A stretch of 33,688 nt of DNA from positions 1 through 33,688 of the forward strand of contig JASBSA010000128.1 in the NCBI GenBank assembly GCA_030149175.1. Direction: 5' to 3'. Shown here in pieces: positions 16,685-24,284 of the stretch. The position numbers were made by a program, and so were the translations under genes. A model generated the notes under the pieces. That model was not told where the DNA came from and did no database searches. It saw nothing but the letters and a program-made list of their open reading frames with translations. Source of the DNA: Winogradskyella sp. Its GTDB lineage: Bacteria > Bacteroidota > Bacteroidia > Flavobacteriales > Flavobacteriaceae. The first letter of the stretch is position 1, and every line of letters starts with the position of its first letter.

Positions 16685-16716
16685 AAAAACGCTTCTTTAC
16701 AAAAAAGAAACGTTTT
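16685..16716. terminator. Terminator-like hairpin upstream of ruvX
   Basis: AAAAACGCTTCTTT pairs with AAAGAAACGTTTTT with a single mismatch that becomes a G-U pair on the minus strand. Both strands end in T runs. There is no annotated gene that clearly needs it. Confidence 0.5.
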
Positions 16717-16828
16717 TAAATTAGCAATTAATTAAGTCGTAGATTTTATTCCCTCTATAAATAAATCTCGTTAATTATATCTTTAAGACACCATATCTTT
16801 TAAATGGTCACATTTTCTTACAAAAAAA

Positions 16829-16862
16829 GAAAACTCCTCAATATAAGGGGAGAGGAGTTTTC
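16829..16862 (-). terminator. Orphan intrinsic terminator, best on the minus strand
   Basis: A perfect 11-bp stem GAAAACTCCTC / GAGGAGTTTTC with a 12-nt loop. On the minus strand it is followed by TTTTTTTG, an ideal terminator tail. The only sequence upstream on that strand is the 160-bp leader of dapD, so either an antisense or small RNA ends here, or it is a relic. Confidence 0.6.
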
Positions 16863-17024
16863 ATAATTAGCTATTAATTAAACTCTCAGATAAACTTATA
16901 TGAAATAAATTTACATCGCATTTAATAGTATTGAGACACAACTTTTTAGAGTAGGTCACAATTCGTATTAAAAATATTTTACCAAGGATATTTATCAACT
17001 TATCTTTACTGAAATTTTAGACAC

Positions 17025-17840
17025 ATGAAACAATTACAAACCGTTATAGAAAATGCTTGGGAAGATCGCTCCCTTTTAACCAATCATGTAACCATTGATG
17101 CTATAAGAAGTGTCATAGATCTTATAGATGCCGGCACACTTCGTGTTGCAGAACCCACCGATAATGGCTGGCAGGTTAACGAATGGGTAAAAAAAGCCGT
17201 TGTACTCTACTTCCCAATTCAGAAAATGGAAACCTTCGAAGTGGGTATTTTTGAGTATCACGACAAAATTCCATTAAAACGTAACTATATGGAAAAAGGT
17301 ATTAGAGTAGTTCCGCATGCTGTGGCAAGACATGGTGCTTACATTTCTAAAGGGGTAATTATGATGCCGAGCTATGTAAATATTGGTGCTTATGTAGATG
17401 AAGGCACGATGGTAGATACCTGGGCGACTGTCGGTAGCTGTGCCCAAATTGGCAAAAATGTACATCTTTCCGGTGGTGTTGGTATTGGTGGTGTTTTAGA
17501 ACCTTTACAGGCCTCACCTGTAATTATTGAAGATGGAGCATTTATCGGAAGTCGCTGTATTGTTGTTGAAGGTGTCCATGTAGAAAAAGAAGCCGTTCTC
17601 GGTGCTAATGTAGTGCTAACGATGAGCACAAAAATTATAGATGTAACAGGTGACGAACCTGTTGAAATGAAAGGTAAAGTACCTGCGCGTTCGGTTGTAA
17701 TCCCAGGAAGTTACACCAAGAAATTTGCAGCTGGCGAATACCAAGTACCTTGTGCGTTAATCATAGGAAAACGTAAAGAAAGTACTGATAAAAAGACATC
17801 ACTTAATGATGCTTTACGTGAATATGATGTAGCAGTATAA
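17025..17840 (+). CDS. dapD: Tetrahydrodipicolinate N-succinyltransferase
   Basis: Transfers succinyl from succinyl-CoA to tetrahydrodipicolinate in the succinylase branch of lysine and meso-diaminopimelate synthesis, which feeds peptidoglycan. The 271-aa length is typical. The N-terminal helical part (MKQLQTVIENAWEDR) is followed by a left-handed beta helix of hexapeptide repeats (MMPSYVNIGAYVDEGTMVDTWATVGSCAQIGKNVHLSGGVGIGGVLEPLQ). GAFIGSRCIVVEGV and the C-terminal substrate region are intact. It is followed 31 nt later by the first gene of the LPS island; that may be one transcript, but the metabolic link is loose. Confidence 0.97.
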   Translation: MKQLQTVIENAWEDRSLLTNHVTIDAIRSVIDLIDAGTLRVAEPTDNGWQVNEWVKKAVVLYFPIQKMETFEVGIFEYHDKIPLKRNYMEKGIRVVPHAVARHGAYISKGVIMMPSYVNIGAYVDEGTMVDTWATVGSCAQIGKNVHLSGGVGIGGVLEPLQASPVIIEDGAFIGSRCIVVEGVHVEKEAVLGANVVLTMSTKIIDVTGDEPVEMKGKVPARSVVIPGSYTKKFAAGEYQVPCALIIGKRKESTDKKTSLNDALREYDVAV

Positions 17841-17871
17841 TGGCTACGTTGTTATTTAGCTTTTTATAAAA

Positions 17872-18936
17872 ATGAAAGTTTTAATCATACAACAAAAAAT
17901 GATTGGTGATGTTTTAGCTTCAAGCATTTTATTTGAAGCTATTAAACATCATAATCATGATGCCGAGTTACACTATTTAATTAATACGCATACCTTTCCT
18001 GTTGTAGATCACAATCCTTTTATTGATAAAATTCAGTTCTTTACTCCAGAGCATGAAAAAAACAAGTTGAAGCTTATAAAATTTGCCAAACAGCTCAGAA
18101 AAGAAAATTACGATGTTATCATTGATGTTTACTCTAAATTATCGAGTAATTTGATTACACTTTTCTCTAAGGCAAAAATCAAAATCTCTATAGATAAAAG
18201 CAGAAATAGGTTATTTTACACACACTTATTTAAACACAAGGCAAAAGCAGATACCAACGCAGGTTTAGCCATAGAAAACCGACTGCAATTGCTGCAACCT
18301 TTAGGAATAGATACAAGTAAAATTGTTAGACCAAAAATATATCTAACCGAAGAAGAAAAATCTGCAGCCAAAACATTTTTAGAGTCACATCATATTAACA
18401 CCAACAAACCACTGTATATGATTGGAGTTTTGGGTAGTGGAGCCAACAAAACTTACCCTTTTGATTTTATGGCTTCAGTGATAGATAAAGTTGTTAAAAC
18501 GCAACCAGAATGTCAGATTTTATTTAACTACATTCCCAAACAAGAGACTGATGCCAAAGCAATCTTAGATTTGTGTGAATCTGAAACTCAAAAACACATC
18601 TACTTTGAGGTTTTTGGTAAAAGTTTGAGAGAATTTCTTACCATTACCCATCATTGCACTGCACTAATTGGCAACGAAGGAGGTGCTATAAATATGGCTA
18701 AAGCCTTACATATTCCAACATTTACAATTTTTTCACCGTGGATTAAAAAAGAAGCTTGGAATATGTTTGATGATAGCAAAAAACACGTGTCTGTTCACCT
18801 TAAGGATTTTGACAATCAACTATACTCAGGAGTTAAGCATCCAAAGGAGTTAAAACCTAAAGCTTCTGATTTATATTCAAAATTTAAACCTTCTTATTTT
18901 GAAGACAGCTTGGTAAAATTTTTAAATGACCTCTAA
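17872..18936 (+). CDS. Glycosyltransferase family 9 (heptosyltransferase-like)
   Basis: A 354-aa GT-B enzyme of the ADP-heptose:LPS heptosyltransferase family, acting at the cytoplasmic face of the inner membrane. Signatures: N-terminal MKVLIIQQKMIGDVLASSILFEAIK, the nucleotide-binding loop IGVLGSGANKTYPFDFMA, and IGNEGGAINMAKALHIPTFTIFSPW near residue 260-285. The usual D of the nGDxL motif is present (IGDVLASS). The donor sugar is unknown. It opens the surface-polysaccharide island and ends 2 nt before the convergent stop of the next gene. Confidence 0.88.
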   Translation: MKVLIIQQKMIGDVLASSILFEAIKHHNHDAELHYLINTHTFPVVDHNPFIDKIQFFTPEHEKNKLKLIKFAKQLRKENYDVIIDVYSKLSSNLITLFSKAKIKISIDKSRNRLFYTHLFKHKAKADTNAGLAIENRLQLLQPLGIDTSKIVRPKIYLTEEEKSAAKTFLESHHINTNKPLYMIGVLGSGANKTYPFDFMASVIDKVVKTQPECQILFNYIPKQETDAKAILDLCESETQKHIYFEVFGKSLREFLTITHHCTALIGNEGGAINMAKALHIPTFTIFSPWIKKEAWNMFDDSKKHVSVHLKDFDNQLYSGVKHPKELKPKASDLYSKFKPSYFEDSLVKFLNDL

Positions 18937-18938
18937 AA

Positions 18939-19760
18939 CTAGCCTTTTTTGATACCAAATTCGGTCCACTTTTTATTTTCCTTTTTTGTAGTTGCCCGTA
19001 TTGCCAAATTTCGGTCTAAAGATTCTTTGGTTTTATAGCCACGAGCATGATCGAGATGCAAACAAATCGCTTTATAACGTATTTGTTTAGTTTTAATACC
19101 ATTGTTGATTAAACGCTCACCTAACTCTCTATCTGGCCCACCATATTGCATACGTTCATCGTAGCCATTTATAGCCAATAAATCAGATTTCCATGCCGAA
19201 GAATTACAATTGTTAAATGTGGCGCCTGTTGGTGTGACTACATCTAGAAAATTGGCTAAACCGTTTTTAGCAGAAAGCTTCAACTTATTTTTACCACCTA
19301 GTTCTCCTTGTTGCTTTAACCATTTTACCTCAAAACAACGCTTGGATTTTATATCATCTTCCACTATGGCCTCACTAATATCCATAGGTAGTTTACAATA
19401 ACCACCAGATAGAAAATAGCCTTTTTCGGCTTGTTTGGCATGGGTTTCAACAAAATCTTCACGAGGAATACAGTCGCCATCCGTAAATAATATGTAGTCA
19501 TGCTTAGCCATAACAATGGCTTCATTCAAAATTTTTTGACGTCGGTATCCTATATCTTCATGCCATGCATGTGTGATTTCTACAGGATAATCTTGTTTAA
19601 ATCGATCTATTAAGTCTTTGGTTTCGCTGGTTGAACCATCATCCGCAATAATAATGTCAAAATCCTTGTAAGTCTGCACACTATAACCGTACAACACTTT
19701 TTCTAACCAATCGGTTTTATTATAGGTGGCAATAATAACTGTAATTTTAGGTAATGCCAT
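18939..19760 (-). CDS. Glycosyltransferase family 2, tandem copy A
   Basis: A 273-aa inverting GT-A enzyme. The N-terminal ITVIIATYNKTDWLEKVL and IIADDGS bind the nucleotide sugar; FTDGDCIP holds the DxD-like metal site. The second half (NGYDERMQYGGPDRELGERLINNGIK) resembles the galactosyltransferase-like C-terminal domain found in many such enzymes. The closing WTEFGIKKG is shared with copy B. Copies A and B are head-to-tail with the A start just after the B stop (3 nt), so co-transcribed. Donor and acceptor are unknown; LPS core or O-chain assembly is inferred from the surrounding genes. Confidence 0.88.
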   Translation of the reverse strand: MALPKITVIIATYNKTDWLEKVLYGYSVQTYKDFDIIIADDGSTSETKDLIDRFKQDYPVEITHAWHEDIGYRRQKILNEAIVMAKHDYILFTDGDCIPREDFVETHAKQAEKGYFLSGGYCKLPMDISEAIVEDDIKSKRCFEVKWLKQQGELGGKNKLKLSAKNGLANFLDVVTPTGATFNNCNSSAWKSDLLAINGYDERMQYGGPDRELGERLINNGIKTKQIRYKAICLHLDHARGYKTKESLDRNLAIRATTKKENKKWTEFGIKKG

Positions 19761-19763
19761 AAT

Positions 19764-20585
19764 TTATTTATTGATACCAAATTCGGTATACGTTGATTTA
19801 CTCCTTTTTGTTTCTTGTCGAATCTTCTTGTTATTCCTTTCAGATTGAACATTTTTATAAGGTCTTTCGTGGTGCAAATGTACACAAATCGTACTATACC
19901 GCACTTGTAGAAACTTGATTCCATTATTCATCATGCGTTCACCGACTTCTCTATCTTCCCCACCATACTGCATACGCTCGTCAAAACCATTTACTTCAAT
20001 AATATCTTTCTTATAACAAGACACATTCATGCCGTCAAACGTTGCTTTAGTTGGTGTGAATGCATTTAAAAGCTTCGCCTTAATTTTAGACCTGGTTAAT
20101 TTGTTAAGCTTAAACGTTTTGGGCTGACCTTTTGCTAAAAGCCACTGTTTATCGAAACATTTTTGATTTTCTATAATTTCTTTAGTGATACTTTGTGATA
20201 TTCTTTCAGTCAATTTAAAATACCCTCCTGATAGTGCACAATTTGGACGTTTTAATTTTAAGTGTGTTTCTACAAAATCCGCTCTAGCAATACAATCGCC
20301 ATCTGTAAAAATGAGATAGTCTGAATTGGATGCCATAATCGCTTTATTAAGGATTTTGGTTTTCTGAAACCCTTCATCCTCTTGCCAAACGTGAATGACA
20401 CTTAATTTTGAAGCAGTCTTAAAGGCATCAATTACTGTTTTTGTACTGTTGTCTGAACCGTCATCTGCAATAATCAATTCAAAATTAGAGACCGTCTGAA
20501 GCTCATAGCTATACAACACCAATTCTAACCATTTTGGTTGATTGTAGGTACTAATAATAACTGAAGCCTGAACTGGTGATTGCAT
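19764..20585 (-). CDS. Glycosyltransferase family 2, tandem copy B
   Basis: A GT-A family enzyme paralogous to copy A along its full length (FTDGDCIARADFVETH, NGFDERMQYGGEDREVGERMMNNGIK, YTEFGINK). The track starts at an ATG at 20624, but the extra MSFQCCKNSIFVL is not family-like. With the ATG at 20585 (MQSPVQASVIIST) the protein is 273 aa, exactly the length of copy A, and a TATTTTTG box lies at a sensible distance upstream. The two copies are diverged well beyond near-identity, so the duplication is old or they have different acceptors. Confidence 0.87.
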   Translation of the reverse strand: MQSPVQASVIISTYNQPKWLELVLYSYELQTVSNFELIIADDGSDNSTKTVIDAFKTASKLSVIHVWQEDEGFQKTKILNKAIMASNSDYLIFTDGDCIARADFVETHLKLKRPNCALSGGYFKLTERISQSITKEIIENQKCFDKQWLLAKGQPKTFKLNKLTRSKIKAKLLNAFTPTKATFDGMNVSCYKKDIIEVNGFDERMQYGGEDREVGERMMNNGIKFLQVRYSTICVHLHHERPYKNVQSERNNKKIRQETKRSKSTYTEFGINK

Positions 20586-20590
20586 AAGCA

Positions 20591-20598
20591 CAAAAATA
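20591..20598 (-). promoter_or_regulatory. Putative minus-7 box for the tandem GT2 pair
   Basis: The minus strand reads TATTTTTG, a TAnnTTTG match, 5 nt upstream of the preferred start at 20585. It would lie inside the coding sequence if the longer track start were right, which argues for the shorter one. Confidence 0.4.
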
Positions 20599-20617
20599 CT
20601 ATTTTTACAACACTGAA

Positions 20618-21388
20618 ATGACAAGTATGTTAAAACTATCTGGTGTCATAATTACCTTTAATGAAGAACGGAACATAGAACGTTGTTTACAGTCTTTAGT
20701 GAATGTAGTTGACGAGATTGTGGTTGTAGATTCTTACTCGACCGATAATACCAAATCCATTTGTGAAAAATTCAATGTAACCTTTATTGAGCAAGAATTT
20801 CTGGGCTATATAGAACAAAAAAACTTTGCTTTAGAACAAACCACTTACAAGCATGTGGTGTCTTTGGATGGAGATGAAGCTCTTTCTGAAGCACTTCAAA
20901 AATCCATAATTCAACTGAAAAGTAATTGGGCATATGATGGGTATTATGCCAACCGATTTAACAACTTTTGTGGTCAATGGATAAAACATAGTGACTGGTA
21001 TCCCAATAAAAAACTACGCGTTTTTGACAAAACCAAGGCGAAATGGACAGGCATTAATCCACATGATAATGTACAGTTTCATGATAGTAAAACCAAGAGC
21101 GGTCATTTAAAAGGTGATATTTTACATTGGACCTATCAATCGTATTCCGAATTCAATAAAAAAACCGAGCATTTTTCAACCATTGCGGCCAAAGCCTATT
21201 ACGATAAGGGCAAGACAGCTCCTATTTGGAAAATAATATGGAATCCGACTTGGGCATTTTTTAAATCTTATATATTAAGACTTGGGATTTTAGATGGTTT
21301 TAATGGATTTGTTATTTGTGTTCAAACCGCTAACATTACCTTTTTGAAATATTCAAAGTTGCGAGAAATTTATAAGACTGGTAATTAA
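20618..21388 (+). CDS. WaaE/KdtX-like glycosyltransferase family 2
   Basis: A 256-aa GT-A enzyme of the LPS-core glycosyltransferase type (LGVIITFNEERNIERCLQSL-like N-terminus, IVVVDSYSTDNTKSIC, EQEFLGYIEQKNFAL, VVSLDGDEALSEAL with the DxD-like metal site, and HWTYQSYSEFNKKTEHFS). In the WaaE family this architecture adds a hexose to the inner core. The start could equally be the ATG at 20627 (MLKLSGVIITF), three codons in. It is divergent from the tandem GT2 pair with only 32 nt between preferred starts, and its stop overlaps the kinase stop by 4 nt on the other strand. Confidence 0.86.
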   Translation: MTSMLKLSGVIITFNEERNIERCLQSLVNVVDEIVVVDSYSTDNTKSICEKFNVTFIEQEFLGYIEQKNFALEQTTYKHVVSLDGDEALSEALQKSIIQLKSNWAYDGYYANRFNNFCGQWIKHSDWYPNKKLRVFDKTKAKWTGINPHDNVQFHDSKTKSGHLKGDILHWTYQSYSEFNKKTEHFSTIAAKAYYDKGKTAPIWKIIWNPTWAFFKSYILRLGILDGFNGFVICVQTANITFLKYSKLREIYKTGN

Positions 21389-22158
21389 TTTTTCTTCTTC
21401 CTCCAGAAATAATATTTCTTTTTAAAGGCTTCTTTCTTTTTAAAACCTGAAGAAAATTTTTCAGAAAAATAATACATACGTTCCCTTACGGCTTCATGCG
21501 GTTTGTTAATGAGTTTTGCATATTCATCACTAATAATATCTAGCATATAATCCTTTGGAGATAATCGCGCAAAATTTGCCAAACGCTCATCATAAGACAA
21601 GGTTTTAAATTCCATCCGATTCAGGTCTACGAGATAAAAATCATAACCATCTGATGTTTGCTTTATAAGGGTGTTTCCTGGAGAATGATCTAAAAAATGA
21701 ATTCCTTTTTCATGCAGTTGGAACGTAAACTGTGTAAATTGTCTCAAGATATTATCATAATCCTCACATTGTGGCTCGTCAATCAGTTTACGTATTGTAA
21801 AATCATATTCCAATTGTTTACTGATGTAATAACTTTTACCAAAAACAAATAATGATGTAAACTCGACGTATGCTTCTGGACTTGGTGTCAATATCCCTGC
21901 CTCCAAAAGTTTATCTGCATACAAAAAAGAGCGCTCAGCTTTACTTTTTCTAAAAAATCGATAGACAATTTTATTTATAACATTCGGAACTTTAAATCCT
22001 TTTATGTTATACTTCACTCCATCAATTTCCAAGATCTTAATCACATTTCTATAGCCTGTACCAATGAGTTCTCCCTCTTTAGAAAACCGATTAAGTGTTT
22101 CTAAAATCAAGGGCTTAGTGAGTTCTGAATTTTTATGAATTTTAATCCTTACAGACAT
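21385..22158 (-). CDS. Lipopolysaccharide kinase (Kdo/WaaP-like fold)
   Basis: A 257-aa small protein-kinase-like enzyme expected to phosphorylate LPS core sugars. ATP-binding lysine in YNIKGFK (Lys53), helix-C glutamate in KAERSF (Glu75), catalytic loop HFLDHSPGNTL with Asp157 and Asn162, and metal-binding Asp178 in LVDLNRM are all in place, so it looks active. The DFG position reads DLN, as in other LPS kinases. It converges on the WaaE-like gene (4-bp stop overlap). The sugar it phosphorylates is unknown; the role is inferred from the fold and the surrounding glycosyltransferases. Confidence 0.8.
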   Translation of the reverse strand: MSVRIKIHKNSELTKPLILETLNRFSKEGELIGTGYRNVIKILEIDGVKYNIKGFKVPNVINKIVYRFFRKSKAERSFLYADKLLEAGILTPSPEAYVEFTSLFVFGKSYYISKQLEYDFTIRKLIDEPQCEDYDNILRQFTQFTFQLHEKGIHFLDHSPGNTLIKQTSDGYDFYLVDLNRMEFKTLSYDERLANFARLSPKDYMLDIISDEYAKLINKPHEAVRERMYYFSEKFSSGFKKKEAFKKKYYFWRKKKN

Positions 22159-22177
22159 AAATAGCTTTAATTACCTG

Positions 22178-22185
22178 CAAAAGTA
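22178..22185 (-). promoter_or_regulatory. Putative minus-7 box for the LPS kinase gene
   Basis: The minus strand reads TACTTTTG, 19 nt upstream of the kinase ATG. It faces the plus-strand box at 22200-22207, so the two divergent promoters overlap within about 30 bp. Confidence 0.45.
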
Positions 22186-22199
22186 GGTATTTAATTCTT

Positions 22200-22207
22200 T
22201 AATTTTG
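22200..22207 (+). promoter_or_regulatory. Putative minus-7 box for the rhamnosyltransferase-like gene
   Basis: TAATTTTG matches TAnnTTTG and lies 20 nt before the ATG at 22228. No clear minus-33 TTG is present. Confidence 0.4.
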
Positions 22208-22227
22208 CCAACATTCAACCAGAGGCT

Positions 22228-23079
22228 ATGTACAAGCATTATCTTATTACACGTTTTAATCTTAGAAATAAGAATTGGGAATTTACCAAGAACAACGAAA
22301 CACTATTAACTCGTGAATGGATGATCCATCGTATTGGTTTGTTCAGTAATTTTTGTTTACCATCTGTAGCCAATCAATCCAATACCAAATTTAAATGGCT
22401 TTTATTTTTTGATATCACAACTGATCAAGATTTTAAATCAGAAATCGAAGAACTTCTTCAACCTTACACACATTTTAAGCCATTTTACATCGATGGCATG
22501 GATGCTTTTCACAGCTCCATCAAAGATTATATCCTTGAAGACAGTAAGGACTCAGACTATATTATTACTTCCCGAATAGATAACGACGATTGCATTCATA
22601 GAGATTATATCAACACCATTCAGTCTCAGTTTCAATCCCAAGATTTTATGGCTATTGATATTTTAAAAGGCTACTCGCTTCAGATTTCACCCGAAATTAT
22701 GCTGGGTAAAAAGGAGCATATTTTTAATCCCTTTATCAGTCTTATCGAAAAAAATGATAATCCAAAGACCGTTTGGTTTAGTGACCATAACATGTGGAAA
22801 AAAGAATCTAGACGTATAGAAATTTCCGATAAGCGCCTATGGATGTCAATCATCCACGAAAAAAACAAAGTGAATGAGTTTGATGGCTATGACAATGTAG
22901 CCTGGGAGACAATTAGAGCAAATTTTAAAGTGTCTGAACACATAGACAACAAAGTCACCAATGAGATTATTCCACATAACAAATGGAGGTATTTAAGCTT
23001 TAAAAACAAATGCTATGTCAACTATGTTTTAGCAAGTAAAAAGTTTAAAAAGGCTTTGGGTCTTTACAAGATTAAATAA
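22228..23079 (+). CDS. Putative rhamnosyltransferase-like glycosyltransferase
   Basis: A 283-aa protein resembling the putative rhamnosyl transferase domain family (PF11316 type). Features: N-terminal YKHYLITRFNLRN, TREWMIHRIGLFSNFCLPSVANQSNTKFKWLLFFD, and the acidic site TSRIDNDDCIHRDY that should hold metal and nucleotide-sugar. The mid region carries WFSDHNMWKK. No membrane helix or signal is visible, so cytoplasmic. Donor specificity (rhamnose or another sugar) is not certain. It is a single-gene plus-strand unit with its own promoter box. Confidence 0.75.
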   Translation: MYKHYLITRFNLRNKNWEFTKNNETLLTREWMIHRIGLFSNFCLPSVANQSNTKFKWLLFFDITTDQDFKSEIEELLQPYTHFKPFYIDGMDAFHSSIKDYILEDSKDSDYIITSRIDNDDCIHRDYINTIQSQFQSQDFMAIDILKGYSLQISPEIMLGKKEHIFNPFISLIEKNDNPKTVWFSDHNMWKKESRRIEISDKRLWMSIIHEKNKVNEFDGYDNVAWETIRANFKVSEHIDNKVTNEIIPHNKWRYLSFKNKCYVNYVLASKKFKKALGLYKIK

Positions 23080-23150
23080 AGTTTTTCAATCTGAATTAAA
23101 ATAAATTGGCTCCTTTTTAAACATAGATAAACGGAGTAATTTTTAATTCA

Positions 23151-23158
23151 TACTTTTG
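23151..23158 (+). promoter_or_regulatory. Putative minus-7 box for the GT4 gene
   Basis: TACTTTTG matches TAnnTTTG, 19 nt before the ATG at 23178. The 98-bp gap behind the preceding gene supports a separate transcript. Confidence 0.45.
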
Positions 23159-23177
23159 AATCCATAACGAAACTTAC

Positions 23178-24284
23178 ATGCGATTAATTCAGTTTACGGC
23201 CTCCAATGGTTGGAGAGGACACGAACAAAAAATTATTTATCTATACGAGGCATTTAAAGCTGAAGGCTATGTCGAAGATCAGTGGATTGTCTGCCCATCG
23301 GGTTCTGAAATAGAGCGTGTCGCGACCGATAAAGGCATGCAGGTCATTCCCTTTGACTACAAATCTGAATACAGTTTATCATACGCCAAAACATTTAAGA
23401 AACTTGCGGAGGAAAAAAGAGCTACTGTTATTTTTATTCACAGTAGTAAAGCGCACACTTTGGCAGTTTTAGCACATTTTATTTTTAGAATGAAGGTCCC
23501 CTTGGTACTTTGCAGAACACTTATAAAACGTGTCGATACCAATTTCTTTAGAAAATGGAAATACAACTACAAAGGCATCAAAAAAATAATTTGTGTGTCG
23601 CAACCTGTTGTCGAGTCCTTAAAATATGCTGTTAAAGACCATAGTCGTTTTACAATTATCGGTAGTGTTACGGATATCAATAAATTCAAAAAACAAAATC
23701 CCACAGGTCTATTACACAAAGAATTCAACATACCTAAAGATTACAAACTTATTGGTAACGTTGCAGAATTTACTGGTTTTAAAGACCATTATACATGGAT
23801 AGACACGGTTGAAATATTAGTAAAGGAAAATAAAATAAAAGAGAAGTATATACTTGTTGGCAAGGGCAGTTTAGAAGAGAATATAAAAAACTATGTTGAA
23901 GAAAAAGGACTTACAGAGCATATTATCTTCACAGGATTTAGACGCGATATTCCCGAGATTTTACCCGAGTTCGATGTATTTCTTTTTACCTCTAATAACG
24001 AACCAACAGGTGGTGTTCTATTAGAATCCTACGCTTGCAAAGTTCCTATCGTAGCCGCTGATGCAGGAGGTATTTCAGAGGTTATTGTTGACGGTGAGAC
24101 TGGTCTTTTAGCCGAAGTAGGCAATCCTAAAGATTTTGCCAAAAAAGTAAACTTACTAATACGTGACGAAAACCTACAAAATAAATTTACCAAAAATGGG
24201 TATCAATACTTATTAGACAACTTTACAAAGAAAGTTATCTCTAAAAAGATGCACGATGAATTATCTAAGCATCAGCTTCAATAG
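23178..24284 (+). CDS. Glycosyltransferase family 4
   Basis: A 368-aa GT-B retaining enzyme. The N-terminal domain begins RLIQFTASNGWRGHEQKIIYLYEAF, in which the Gly-rich turn and His are typical. The C-terminal donor domain has LIGNVAEFTGFKDHYTWIDTV, GFRRDIPEILPEFDVFLFTS and the E-x7-E motif NEPTGGVLLESYACKVPIVAADAGGISEVI. The substrate is unknown; role in LPS or surface glycan inferred from the cluster. Its last 20 bp overlap the convergent ATP-grasp gene. Confidence 0.9.
   Translation: MRLIQFTASNGWRGHEQKIIYLYEAFKAEGYVEDQWIVCPSGSEIERVATDKGMQVIPFDYKSEYSLSYAKTFKKLAEEKRATVIFIHSSKAHTLAVLAHFIFRMKVPLVLCRTLIKRVDTNFFRKWKYNYKGIKKIICVSQPVVESLKYAVKDHSRFTIIGSVTDINKFKKQNPTGLLHKEFNIPKDYKLIGNVAEFTGFKDHYTWIDTVEILVKENKIKEKYILVGKGSLEENIKNYVEEKGLTEHIIFTGFRRDIPEILPEFDVFLFTSNNEPTGGVLLESYACKVPIVAADAGGISEVIVDGETGLLAEVGNPKDFAKKVNLLIRDENLQNKFTKNGYQYLLDNFTKKVISKKMHDELSKHQLQ

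Larger units (their letters stand above)
16664..17024. other. Gene-free divergent intergenic region, 361 bp
   Basis: It lies between the divergent ruvX and dapD genes. It holds the ruvX promoter box, two hairpins (16685-16716 and 16829-16862), AT-rich sequence with two ATATCTTT strings (16777 and 16793), and a possible dapD box TATCTTTA at 17001-17008. I see no open reading frame of note and no recognised RNA family. Confidence 0.6.

Noticed and set aside
16664-17024. Known RNA gene (tRNA, 6S, tmRNA, riboswitch) in the gap
   Set aside because: No sequence or fold of a family I know is visible; only the two hairpins can be supported.
20586-20624. Longer start for GT2 copy B
   Set aside because: The extra 13 residues are not family-like, contain the promoter box TATTTTTG, and break the equal length with copy A.
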